Of a DNA stretch of 50,271 nt, positions 1-8,563 are shown piece after piece. How positions within the stretch are numbered: position 1 is the first letter of the stretch; each line of letters starts with the position of its first letter. The notes below the pieces were generated by a model. It was not told the origin of the DNA and searched no databases. It worked only from the letters and a program-made list of their open reading frames with translations. The position numbers and the translations under genes are program-made. This DNA is from Candidatus Omnitrophota bacterium (GTDB taxonomy: Bacteria > Omnitrophota > Gorgyraeia > 1-14-0-20-64-10). The DNA lies in contig JAMWCF010000004.1 in NCBI GenBank assembly GCA_023818695.1, forward strand, positions 1 to 50,271. Reading direction: 5' to 3'.

Positions 1-3000
1 TCCAGCTTCACGTTCGTCACCGTCGACGGACTCGTCGTCGTAATCCGAATCGTGTGGCCGCTCGAGGACACCGGCAAATCCGCGTTCGGATTCGGGTACA
101 GGTCCACCGTCACCACCGGCCGGATCGCGAAGTTGTTGTCCGAGGCGTCCCACACCACTGACGGATAGTCCGGGTCCTCCACCTTGATTTTGGCCGTCTC
201 CGTCTTTACATCCGCCACCACCCAGTCGTAGCTCTGCGGCCCGTTGCCGCTGTTGACGATGTTCTGGCCCGCCGGCCCCCCCACCGTCGCCTGACCAATC
301 AACGTCCAGTTCGACCCGCCGTCCGTCGAGTAATACAGGTTCACCGGCTCGACATTCCCCGTTCCGGTCCACGTGATCTGTTTCGTCACCCCCTCATTCC
401 AAATGATGCCGGCCCCGCTGGGAATGTTCACCTGCAGCCGCCCCAGGATCCGGTTGTTCGTGGTGGATGTCGCCACCACCGTGTTTGGATAGTTGGGATC
501 GCGGACCCGGATCTTGAACTGGGAGGTGATGTGATTCGGCGCCGGCGCCCAGTTGTTATAGGTCTGCTCCACCCCGCTGACGCCGGCCGCCACCGTGTCG
601 ATCGACGTCCAGTCGGATCCCCCATTGAGCGAATAGAGCAGCTCCACCTGGCTCCAGGTCCCGGTCGGCGTCCATTTGATGTTCCCCGCCGTCCCCACCT
701 CCCAATCTTCCGATCCGGTCGGGGCTCCCAGCGCCAGTTTCCCGGATATCTCAAAACTGTATTCGGAAACATCATTCACGTTGGGGTTGCCGGTATCCAC
801 GATCTTCACCTTCATCACCTTGCCCAGGATCTGGTCCGGTACCCCTCCCGGCCAGGGGAAACTCAAATCGGCCGGGTTAACGGCAGATCCATTGAGCTGG
901 TTCGGGAAGGTGGAGCCGCTGTTCGTCGAGTAAAAGATGTTGAGCCCGGAAAGGTTTCCGTATTTCGTCCAGGTGATCGAGTACGGCTCTCCCACATGGA
1001 GTTCGATGTTATCCGCGTTGGGGGCTGTCAGAACCACCTGCCCCTTGACGGTGAAGACGGCGTCCGAATCATCATTGACCGTCGAGTCCTGGTTATCCAC
1101 AATCTTGATCTTCGCCTGGTTGCTCGTCTGGATCGCCTCCGAGATGTACCAGGGGAAAGACAGGTCGGCCGCCGCCAGCGCCTCCGCCCCGGCGATCGTG
1201 GTGTAGGTGGGAGTGGTGGAGCTGCCGTCCGGCGCGTACTGGATCTTCACGGTGTGCCCGGCGGTCGCGAAATCTCCTTTCTTCGTCCAGGTGATGTTGT
1301 AGGTGGACCCGACGTCCCACGATTCGGTGCCGAGGGTCGGCGAAGTGAGGGTCAGGTCTCCCTCCAGTTTCGCCAGGCCGCTTCCGGTATTCACCGTGAT
1401 CCCGGTGGACGGATTGTACGCCGGGTCATAGACCCTCACCTTAAGCTGGTTCGATATGACAGCAGGCGTTGGATTCCAGTAATAAGATCCGGAGTTCGGA
1501 ACCGTGTAGGGATTGGTCCCGTTGACGTAGCTCCAAGTCGATCCGCCGTCCGTGGAATACTGGAGGATCACGTTCGAGATGCCGGTGGCCGTTCCCGGAT
1601 CCCAGTTTATGGAGTAGGTGCTCTCCGCCGTCACCGTGTGTCCGTTTTCCGGCTGCAGGATATCGAAGACGCCGACCAGGTGGAAGTCGGTCGAGGCATC
1701 CTGGATCACCAGCGCGTATCCCTCCGAGTTCGCGTCGGTCACCTTCACCCTGGCCGTCTGCGTCACCGCATCCGGCATCTCCGTCCATACATGGGAATAG
1801 GTACCGGGAACCGCGTGGGATTTTGTCGTCACCAGACTGTAGGTCGAACCGCTGTTGGAAGAGTAGTAGATCTTGACCGAGGTGATCGAACCGGTGGTCT
1901 GGTAGGTGATGTTCCGGTTCTTCGGGCTTACGCCCCAGTACTCCCCGCCGACCGGGGACTGCAAGTCGATGCCGCCGACGATGTGGAAGACCCCGGAATT
2001 CCCGTAAACGTTCGGGTTGCCGGTGACCGGTGTTGCGTCCGTGACCCGGACGACGGCGTTCTGGGTGATCTGGTCCGGCACGTAGGGGGCCGGCCAGGTG
2101 TAGGTGGTGCCGGAGGCGTTGGCCACGCCGCTTTCGATCGTCACGAAGGTGCCCCCGTTGACGCTGTAGGCGAGGTCGACGTTGGTGATTTTCGTGCCGG
2201 TCCTGCTCCAGCGGATCGCAGCACTTTGGCTCCCAACCGTCAGGTCCGCGCCCGCCGCCGGCTGCGTCACGGTGATGACAGGTCGGATTTTGAACTGGGA
2301 AGAGATCAACTGGGTCGCCGGTTTGTTCACATCGGTCAGCCGGATATAGCAGTCGTCGCTGTTCTCATCCGCCACCCCGGCGCTCCAGGGATAGGTGTTG
2401 CCGCCGCTGGAATTGTCGAAATTGCTGACGATCGTGGTGTAAGAGCCGGCCGCAGAGGTCTTGTACTCGATCTTGACGTTGGTGATGGCACCCGTGGTGG
2501 TCCAGGTGATCGATTTGCTGGTGTCTCCCACGTTCCAGATCTCACCAAACGCGGGGGAGGTAATCGTGTTGAAGGCCGGTTTCACCTCGAAGATATTATC
2601 CGACACGTCGAAGATGTTGCCCGCATAGGCATCGGTCCCTGTCTGGATCTTAACCTTGACGTCGGTGTCGATCGCCGCGGCCGGAATCGTCCAGAGATAG
2701 GGGCTGCTGTTGGTGATGGCGGTGCTTTCGATCACGCCCGGGTAGGTGCTCCCGCCGTCCGTGCTGTAATAGAGTTTCACCGTGGAGACCGGCCCGTCGG
2801 TGGTCCAGCTGATATTCTGCGACGTGCCGGCCGACCAGACCTGCGTCCCATCGGACGGGACAAGGATGACCAGTCGGGAAACCATCGTGAAAGGGTCGGT
2901 GGAGACTACCCCCTGCGAGGGATCGGCGCTTAAGCGGAGCTTGATTTTCATTTGCGTGTTCTGCTCGGTCGATATCGCGTTGCCCGGAATCAGCCAGTCG

Positions 3001-6000
3001 TACTGTCCCAGGGAAGAGGCCACGCCGTCCTGCACCGTTCCCAGGTAGGTCGAACCGCCGTCTGTCGAGTATTTGATGTCGATGTTCCCCATTGAGGCCC
3101 CGACGCGGGTCCAGGTGATCTGCTCCGTGGTCCCCATCTTCCAGTTGTTCGGGTAGGGGGCGGTGGCAGGGTAGGTGAGGGTCAGTTTCTGAATCTTGAA
3201 GGAGCCGGAGACCCCTGCCACGCCGCCGGCAGACGGGTCACTGTCATCCGGATCGGACACTTTGATTTTGCAGGTCTCCGAGGTCTGATCTGTAACCGGC
3301 CAGTCGAAGAAGCTCACCGTGTCCGGGTTCAGCCCCGTGGTGATGGAAATCGGGTAATCGTTGCCGGCGCCGCCGTTGGTCTTGGAGAGGTCGATATTCA
3401 AGTTGCCGTACGTCGCCTGGGTGACGCCGGCGACAGTCCAGCTGATCCTCTTGGTCGATCCGACAAGCCATGTCTCCCCGGCGATGGGAGCGTCGACCAC
3501 GATGTCTCCCTTGATCTTGAAGATGCCGGACTCCCCGTAAACGTTGGCCGGATCGGAACCGACGCCGGTCTCTTCCACTCGAACCTTCACGTTGTTGCTC
3601 ACCGAAGGGGGCGTATCCCAGCTCAAGGAGCCCTGGTCGGCATCCACGCTGGCGCCGCCAGGCACCTCGGTCCAGGTGCCGCCGTTTATGCTGTAAAGAA
3701 TCTTGACCTGGTCCAGGGCGGCGGCCGGGTCCACCACCCAGGTGATTGGATAAACGGTATCAACCCGCCGGATATCGTTGGTCACCGGGGAGGTGACGGT
3801 GATGGAGGGAACGATTTCAAAGGTTTCATCCTGGCCCACCAGGTCGGGGCCGGTGTCCATGTTGTCATGGTCGACCGTTTCCCAGATCCGTATTTTCCCC
3901 GCCGTGGTGGGGGTCGTGCCGGCCGGGATCAGCCAGGCGTAGGTCCTGTTGGCTGCTGTGCCGGCGTCATAATCGGTGACGATCGCCGGATCGACCCAGG
4001 AAACACCGGTGGTCCGGGAGTAATAGATGTCGACGTTGCCAACCTGCCCGTCTACCGTCCAATCGATGTTGTAGGCCTTCCCCGTGGCCCACACATCGGT
4101 GACAGCCGGCGAGGTGATGGTGATCGTCGGACGGATCTCAAAATCGCCATTCGATGCATCTTGGACGGTGTCCACCGTCAACCCGGACCCTTCGTGCTTG
4201 ACCCGGATCCTCATCGTCTCGCCGGTGTAGTCAGGCGCAATGGTCCAGCTCTTGGTGCCCGCCGTGCCGCTGACGCCGGTGAAGAGGGCCGTTCCCAACC
4301 AGCTCGAGCCGCTGTCGATGGAAAGCTCGATCTTGACGGTACCGATGTTGCCGGTGTGGTTCCACTCGATATCGTGGGTGGTGCCGACGTTCCAAATCTC
4401 GCTGCCGTTCGGGGCCGTCACCGTGACCGACCCTAGGATCACGAATGGGCCGTTGGAGACATCGAAGTTCCGACTACTGGTGGAGATGCTGGGGTCTGAG
4501 ATCTTGATCTTGCAGTTGCTGGAGATGATGCTGTCGTTGCCGCTGCCCATGGTGGCCGGGATGTTCCAGGCGTATTGCCCGGCGTCGGCCTGAATGTTCG
4601 CGGTGGTGTCCACAATCATGTAGGGGAAGGTCGAACCGCCGTCTGTGGAGAGCTCAATCCGAATGTTGTCGTCCTTGATATTGTGAGCCCAGTTCCAGGT
4701 GATCATGTGGGTGCCAGCCCCCGGCTGGTCGATCGCCCATATCTCAACGTCGTCCACCTCCTGGAAAATGCCGTCTCCGTCCAGGTCCCCGTTGGGGCCG
4801 GTGATATTCAGCGGGGGGAACTCCCCGACCCAATAGCTGGTGGTAACTGTCGACGTCGCCGCAGTTTCGCGAGTCAATACCAAGCTTTGCGCGCCGGAGA
4901 GCTGCCCTCTGACCATGATCTCATCCAGGCCGTTCTGGTCACTCGTGTTGCCCGCCGTAGAGATAAAAGCGAAAGAACGGTTAAGATCAATGGTGTTCCC
5001 CAAACTGATGGTCGATGCCGTCCCGGTAAAGGAGCCCGTCCCTTTTTGCGAAAAAACCTCGTTTTTGAACTCCAGGAGCTGCCAAACGACGTTTGTCGCA
5101 TTGGTGGTGCCGTACCGGGTGAATGTCAGATTATTCACCGTGTTTCCTGTGCCGGTCATGGTGGCATAGACGCTGTACCGGTTCTCGCGGCCGGCGGCGG
5201 AGGAGGTCGGCCGCCTCTGGACAAAAAGCATCGATTTGTCCCCCTTCACAGCGTTGTAGCCGCCGCTGGTCAAGCTCACCGAGGCTTGGGTGGCACCGTT
5301 GGCGATCTGCGTCACCCCCTGCTGGATGTCCACATCGGTGTCGAACTCGATCACCTGGTAAGAGATATCGTTGTTATAGGTGGAAGTGGCCTCGCCTCTC
5401 TCAATCAGCAGAGACTGGGTGGTTGGCTCCGCCCCGGTCAGGCGGGCCGCGTATTGGTTGAACTCGTCGCCGGTTGTGCTGTTGGCCAGCGATTTCCAGC
5501 TGATGATCGGGAAGGAGCGGTCCAGCACGACGGAGGATGGCAGGGTGATCGTCTTGGAGGTGGTTGTCTCCGAAAAGACGCTGAACCCCGTTATCACATT
5601 GACCCCGGAATCAAACTCCACCACCATCCAATCGATGGTTATCGCCACCGAGGACACCTGTCGCGCAAATTGGATAGCGGTGGGGTCATCGATCATAGCC
5701 ATGACGTCCTGCCTTCTTCGGTCATTATCGTTGCAGGAAGCGGTGGCGATGATGAACGTCTTGTTGAGATCCAGATTGACCCCTCCCAACTGGCCCGACA
5801 AGCTCACGACCAGGTTTTCCTGGGAAGTACTCATCGTGGTGGTCCCGCGCAGGACCCTCTTGATCTGGAAGGCGGCCGCCTTCGGCGCGTCAATCCCCTC
5901 CAGGAGCGCTTTCAGAGGCCGGGGGGCGGAAGGTGGAATCGGCAGGGGGACACCAATCACCGCCATCATCAGGACCAGCAGGTGGACAAGCGTCTTGAAC

Positions 6001-6017
6001 CAGAGGGTCCCTTTCAT
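1..6017 (-). CDS. Giant secreted repeat protein, C-terminus beyond window edge; N-terminal beta-rich modules followed by about 15 Kre9/KNH- (Ig-like) repeats
   Basis: Reverse-strand frame from ATG at 6017 (MKGTLWFKTLVHLLVLMMAVIGVPLP...) is not interrupted by any listed ORF in that frame and reads coherently to the left edge. Repeats every ~300-315 bp match 'W..G....I.W...G.....V.L.YS.DGG..W..I......Y.W.VP.....KI.V.D......SD..F.I', e.g. GTTHDIEWNHTGNIGTVKIELSIDSGSSWLG. Confidence 0.88.
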   Translation of the reverse strand, partial: MKGTLWFKTLVHLLVLMMAVIGVPLPIPPSAPRPLKALLEGIDAPKAAAFQIKRVLRGTTTMSTSQENLVVSLSGQLGGVNLDLNKTFIIATASCNDNDRRRQDVMAMIDDPTAIQFARQVSSVAITIDWMVVEFDSGVNVITGFSVFSETTTSKTITLPSSVVLDRSFPIISWKSLANSTTGDEFNQYAARLTGAEPTTQSLLIERGEATSTYNNDISYQVIEFDTDVDIQQGVTQIANGATQASVSLTSGGYNAVKGDKSMLFVQRRPTSSAAGRENRYSVYATMTGTGNTVNNLTFTRYGTTNATNVVWQLLEFKNEVFSQKGTGSFTGTASTISLGNTIDLNRSFAFISTAGNTSDQNGLDEIMVRGQLSGAQSLVLTRETAATSTVTTSYWVGEFPPLNITGPNGDLDGDGIFQEVDDVEIWAIDQPGAGTHMITWNWAHNIKDDNIRIELSTDGGSTFPYMIVDTTANIQADAGQYAWNIPATMGSGNDSIISSNCKIKISDPSISTSSRNFDVSNGPFVILGSVTVTAPNGSEIWNVGTTHDIEWNHTGNIGTVKIELSIDSGSSWLGTALFTGVSGTAGTKSWTIAPDYTGETMRIRVKHEGSGLTVDTVQDASNGDFEIRPTITITSPAVTDVWATGKAYNIDWTVDGQVGNVDIYYSRTTGVSWVDPAIVTDYDAGTAANRTYAWLIPAGTTPTTAGKIRIWETVDHDNMDTGPDLVGQDETFEIVPSITVTSPVTNDIRRVDTVYPITWVVDPAAALDQVKILYSINGGTWTEVPGGASVDADQGSLSWDTPPSVSNNVKVRVEETGVGSDPANVYGESGIFKIKGDIVVDAPIAGETWLVGSTKRISWTVAGVTQATYGNLNIDLSKTNGGAGNDYPISITTGLNPDTVSFFDWPVTDQTSETCKIKVSDPDDSDPSAGGVAGVSGSFKIQKLTLTYPATAPYPNNWKMGTTEQITWTRVGASMGNIDIKYSTDGGSTYLGTVQDGVASSLGQYDWLIPGNAISTEQNTQMKIKLRLSADPSQGVVSTDPFTMVSRLVILVPSDGTQVWSAGTSQNISWTTDGPVSTVKLYYSTDGGSTYPGVIESTAITNSSPYLWTIPAAAIDTDVKVKIQTGTDAYAGNIFDVSDNIFEVKPAFNTITSPAFGEIWNVGDTSKSITWTTTGAITNVKIEYKTSAAGSYTTIVSNFDNSSGGNTYPWSAGVADENSDDCYIRLTDVNKPATQLISSQFKIRPVITVTQPAAGADLTVGSQSAAIRWSRTGTKITNVDLAYSVNGGTFVTIESGVANASGTTYTWPAPYVPDQITQNAVVRVTDATPVTGNPNVYGNSGVFHIVGGIDLQSPVGGEYWGVSPKNRNITYQTTGSITSVKIYYSSNSGSTYSLVTTKSHAVPGTYSHVWTEMPDAVTQTARVKVTDANSEGYALVIQDASTDFHLVGVFDILQPENGHTVTAESTYSINWDPGTATGISNVILQYSTDGGSTWSYVNGTNPYTVPNSGSYYWNPTPAVISNQLKVRVYDPAYNPSTGITVNTGSGLAKLEGDLTLTSPTLGTESWDVGSTYNITWTKKGDFATAGHTVKIQYAPDGSSTTPTYTTIAGAEALAAADLSFPWYISEAIQTSNQAKIKIVDNQDSTVNDDSDAVFTVKGQVVLTAPNADNIELHVGEPYSITWTKYGNLSGLNIFYSTNSGSTFPNQLNGSAVNPADLSFPWPGGVPDQILGKVMKVKIVDTGNPNVNDVSEYSFEISGKLALGAPTGSEDWEVGTAGNIKWTPTGTWSQVELLYSLNGGSDWTSIDTVAAGVSGVEQTYNNWAPAPNHITSQFKIRVRDPNYPNTVVATSTTNNRILGRLQVNIPSGAGIIWNEGVTKQITWTGTGNVEPVNLYYSTDGGSNWTLIGQATVGGPAGQNIVNSGNGPQSYDWVVADVKTETAKIKVEDPDYPSVVWDASDNNFAIRPVVTVDLYPNPNADLPVSSSGHTIRITTTSPSTVTNVKL

Positions 6018-6424
6018 GGCGCGGTCTGCTCCCTGGAGCTGTAGGCCCCTTTCAACGTCTGCTTGACGAGACCAATCTGAACGGCGGCTGTTTTCGTGAC
6101 GATCCGGGTCCCCTCCCGGTCGAGCCGGTAAGCCTGCTTGTACTTCACCTCGACGGTGTCTCCCCGCTGCAGTTCGGCCAAAGACTTCAGGGGGGATTTC
6201 AGCTTCGTTTCACTCGTGATGGGAATCAGCATCTCCTCCGCCTGGCCCTTGGACCTGGAAAACTCGACGCTGATCGACCGCTTGCCAACATGGACCAGCT
6301 GGCCGATGACCTCCCGCAGATCGGTCTTCTCATCTTCTACGGCGAATTCAGCTCGCGCGCCGACCGGACAGGACAAGGCCGACAGAAGAACGAAAGCAAG
6401 CAGAAAGACGGTCGGTATTCTCAT
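6014..6424 (-). CDS. Small secreted protein (signal peptide plus OB/SH3-like beta domain), function unknown
   Basis: 136 aa, MRIPTVFLLAFVLLSALSCPVGARA signal; beta-rich body (GQLVHVGKRSISVEFSRSKGQAEEMLIPITSETKL...GDTVEVKYK). Stop overlaps next start (ATGA) and start overlaps upstream stop (TGATG). Confidence 0.8.
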   Translation of the reverse strand: MRIPTVFLLAFVLLSALSCPVGARAEFAVEDEKTDLREVIGQLVHVGKRSISVEFSRSKGQAEEMLIPITSETKLKSPLKSLAELQRGDTVEVKYKQAYRLDREGTRIVTKTAAVQIGLVKQTLKGAYSSREQTAP

Positions 6425-7746
6425 CAGAGCGTCCTCCGGGGGCTGTCAGACGGCTGGACCCCGATGAAAACGAAATCCTGCGGCGGCCCCTCTTTCGGGT
6501 GCCGGCTGCAGATCCCTCTCATCTCGCCGCCCCGCAGCTCCCCTCTCCAGAAGACAACCTCCTCCTTGGGCCCTTCCTGCATCGTCTCCCATCGCAGGGT
6601 GCCGTCCGCGTGAAGCACGGAGGTGTAATTGGACCCTTCAAACCCCCGGCCGGAAAGGTGCGAAGAAACCATGGTTCTGCCGTCAAAACGCAGGGTATCC
6701 ATCTCCAGCTCCGGATTCCCGGAGGCGTACATCGGCTTCATCTGAATTTCCCAGCGGGTGCCGGCCAGCTCCGGCGAAGAAACGAAAGAGGCGGAGCGGA
6801 CTTCCGGATTCGATGACACGGCGATCTCCTGCCGAGCAATCGCCGGCCCCTTTGAGATGCGCGGCTCCCCGCCGCCGACCGAGGCGGTCTTTTGCGCCGG
6901 CTGCGGTGCGGGAAGGCCCACCCCGGGACCGACGTTCACCAGACCGGCGGTATTCAGCGAAATCCAGGCGGTCAACACAAGCGCCACGCTGGCCATCGTG
7001 AGGGAAAAACGCTTGTCCAGATCTTTCTCAAGGGCGGTCAACGCGACAACCGGTCCTCCGGGCGTTGACGCTTTCGCGGCCTCCGGAGAGGGAAGATCCT
7101 GCGCTTGTTCCCGGACGGAATCCACGAAAGCGGCCGGGCCAACCACCGGTCTGCTCAAAAGCTTTTCCCGGCGGAGCCACTCCTGCTCCGGGATCGAAAC
7201 CAGGTAATCTTCATAGGTCATGCCGGAATGGGCGGACTGCATGTGATACAGCAGCTCCCCGGCTTCAGCGGAGAGGTCCAAATGGGAGAGAATCCCCTTG
7301 CCCTCCTCCAGATAGCTTGGCAGACTGCTGAACCGGTAAGAGGAAGGCCTCTCGGCCAGCCCCTTTCGGACAGGCAAAGCATGGATGTAATCGACCAGCG
7401 CGGAAAGGGAGCTTTTCTTCTCCACCACAGACGCCTTGTACCTCCCCTTGAAGAGATGGCCGGTGAAATCGTGGCGTTTGCGGAACAGCTTGGTGTAGCG
7501 GGAATTCAAGGCATGCATCAGATCGGAGACGGTGGTGCCGCGGGCCACCTCCAGAACAAGGTGGATCTGGTCCGGAAGCAGGAGATAGCCGTACAGCTTG
7601 AAGTCGTACTGGCCGCGGTAGCCATCCAGAAGTTCCTGGAAGGTCCGGAAATCGGCTTCATCCTTGAAGAGGAAGCCGTGGGCCCCTGCCTGACAGGTCA
7701 CGTAATAGAGAACCCCTTCCATATGGATCCGCAGGGGTCTAGGCAT
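6424..7746 (-). CDS. RAYT/IS200-like Y1 transposase-domain protein fused to a TM segment and a C-terminal exported-type domain
   Basis: MPRPLRIHMEGVLYYVTCQAG...LLLPDQIHLVLEV...RYTKLFRKRHDFTGHLFKGRYKASVVEKKSSLSALVDYIHALPVRKGLA is RAYT-like; TM segment FSLTMASVALVLTAWISLNTAGLV; C-terminus GTRWEIQMKPM...FWRGELRGGEMRGICSRH. Listed ORF start 7932 rejected because the extension translates the palindromic repeats; ATG at 7746 preferred. Confidence 0.85.
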   Translation of the reverse strand: MPRPLRIHMEGVLYYVTCQAGAHGFLFKDEADFRTFQELLDGYRGQYDFKLYGYLLLPDQIHLVLEVARGTTVSDLMHALNSRYTKLFRKRHDFTGHLFKGRYKASVVEKKSSLSALVDYIHALPVRKGLAERPSSYRFSSLPSYLEEGKGILSHLDLSAEAGELLYHMQSAHSGMTYEDYLVSIPEQEWLRREKLLSRPVVGPAAFVDSVREQAQDLPSPEAAKASTPGGPVVALTALEKDLDKRFSLTMASVALVLTAWISLNTAGLVNVGPGVGLPAPQPAQKTASVGGGEPRISKGPAIARQEIAVSSNPEVRSASFVSSPELAGTRWEIQMKPMYASGNPELEMDTLRFDGRTMVSSHLSGRGFEGSNYTSVLHADGTLRWETMQEGPKEEVVFWRGELRGGEMRGICSRHPKEGPPQDFVFIGVQPSDSPRRTL

Positions 7747-7808
7747 GGGGGATCCCCCCCTCGGACAGGGAAACCGGCTGGCGGGAGTAGGAGCGGATGA
7801 GCGGCCCG

Positions 7809-7863
7809 GGTGCCTGGCACCGGCGCTCGGGTGCCCAGCACCTGCCCAGGAGTGCCTGGCACT
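7809..7863. repeat. Three near-palindromic 13-mers (GGTGCCTGGCACC / GGTGCCCAGCACC / AGTGCCTGGCACT) at exact 21-bp spacing; REP-like
   Basis: Copies at 7809-7821, 7830-7842 and 7851-7863, each separated by an 8-bp spacer, directly upstream of the RAYT-domain gene. Confidence 0.85.
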
Positions 7864-7871
7864 TGAGCACG

Positions 7872-7900
7872 AAAACAAAAAAAAGAGCGGCTTCCACCGC
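7872..7900 (-). terminator. Possible intrinsic terminator between riboswitch and RAYT-domain gene (expression platform)
   Basis: Minus strand GCGG-TGGAAG-CCGC stem-loop followed by TCTTTTTTTTGTTTT. Stem is only 4 bp. Confidence 0.45.
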
Positions 7901-7972
7901 ACGATCGATCGCTTTGGCCGCCTGCCGGCCAAGGCGCTTCACCCAATTGTGCCCTTCTTCTGTTTTCGTCAT

Positions 7973-8053
7973 CACTGGCAACCCGGCGGCCCAACCATCC
8001 TCGGGCCCGTAGTTTTGCGCCCCCGCCTTTCGGCGGGTTTGCCTTTTTCAGTG
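7973..8053 (-). ncRNA. GEMM-I cyclic-di-GMP class I riboswitch aptamer
   Basis: Minus strand CACTGAAAAAGGCAAACCCGCCGAAAGGCGGGGGCGCAAAACTACGGGCCCGAGGATGGTTGGGCCGCCGGGTTGCCAGTG. P1 CACTG/CAGTG, GGCAAACC, CGCC-GAAA-GGCG tetraloop hairpin, GCGCAAAAC, and a 3' GCCGGGTTGCC element match the GEMM-I consensus. Confidence 0.9.
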
Positions 8054-8073
8054 CTGTGGTGCTTCTAAAGGAA

Positions 8074-8103
8074 AAGGTACCTGATTTTTCAAGCCCCTGT
8101 CAA
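8074..8103 (-). promoter_or_regulatory. Putative sigma70-like promoter for the riboswitch transcript
   Basis: TTGACA (8103-8098), 18-bp spacer, TACCTT (8079-8074), ending about 20 nt upstream of the aptamer P1 stem. Confidence 0.6.
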
Positions 8104-8236
8104 CCCAGGCGGCAGATTATTACAACCCCTTCCATGCCAAAGAATTATATTCTTGCAAAAGGTGCATTTTAAACCTTAGTTTGTCATCTGCTTTCTCCTG
8201 CGGCAGGATTTTGCATGGAAATAGGTATCCCCCTAT

Positions 8237-8563
8237 GTGAATCAAGAGATCGAACCCCTGGTCCGGTCACCGGTTACCATTGAATTCCTGGATGTGGCCG
8301 AATCGGCCTGTTTTCCAAGCGGCATCTCCCAGCATTACGTGCTGCAGGTCGACATCGCGCTGACGACGAGCCCACGCTACCACTACACCGCTCAAAAACT
8401 GCTGGTCCTGCGCAAAAGAACCGGGAAGACGGAATACGTGGAAGACGAGAGGGCGATTCCTGATTTCTTCGATTCGGACACATACCGGCGCTTGAAGGAA
8501 CGGCTCCTGCAGCTCTTCCAGGAAGCGGCGCAGCCCTCTCCCGCCTCCGATCCTGCCGGTTAA
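8237..8563 (+). CDS. Hypothetical protein, 108 aa
   Basis: Only long plus-strand ORF in this interval with no competing minus-strand gene; acceptable composition (MNQEIEPLVRSPVTIEFLDVAESACFPSGISQHYVLQVDIALTTSPRYHYTAQK...). Confidence 0.6.
   Translation: MNQEIEPLVRSPVTIEFLDVAESACFPSGISQHYVLQVDIALTTSPRYHYTAQKLLVLRKRTGKTEYVEDERAIPDFFDSDTYRRLKERLLQLFQEAAQPSPASDPAG

Noticed and set aside
531-2933. 800-aa plus-strand ORF (and 4575-6044, 3867-4436, etc.)
   Set aside because: Antisense to the giant KNH-repeat protein; low-complexity R/G/V/D/H-rich translation without domains, caused by repetitive GC-rich codons on the opposite strand.
7746-7932. N-terminal extension of the 502-aa RAYT ORF
   Set aside because: Translates the palindromic repeat leader; MPRPLRI at 7746 is the family-typical N-terminus.
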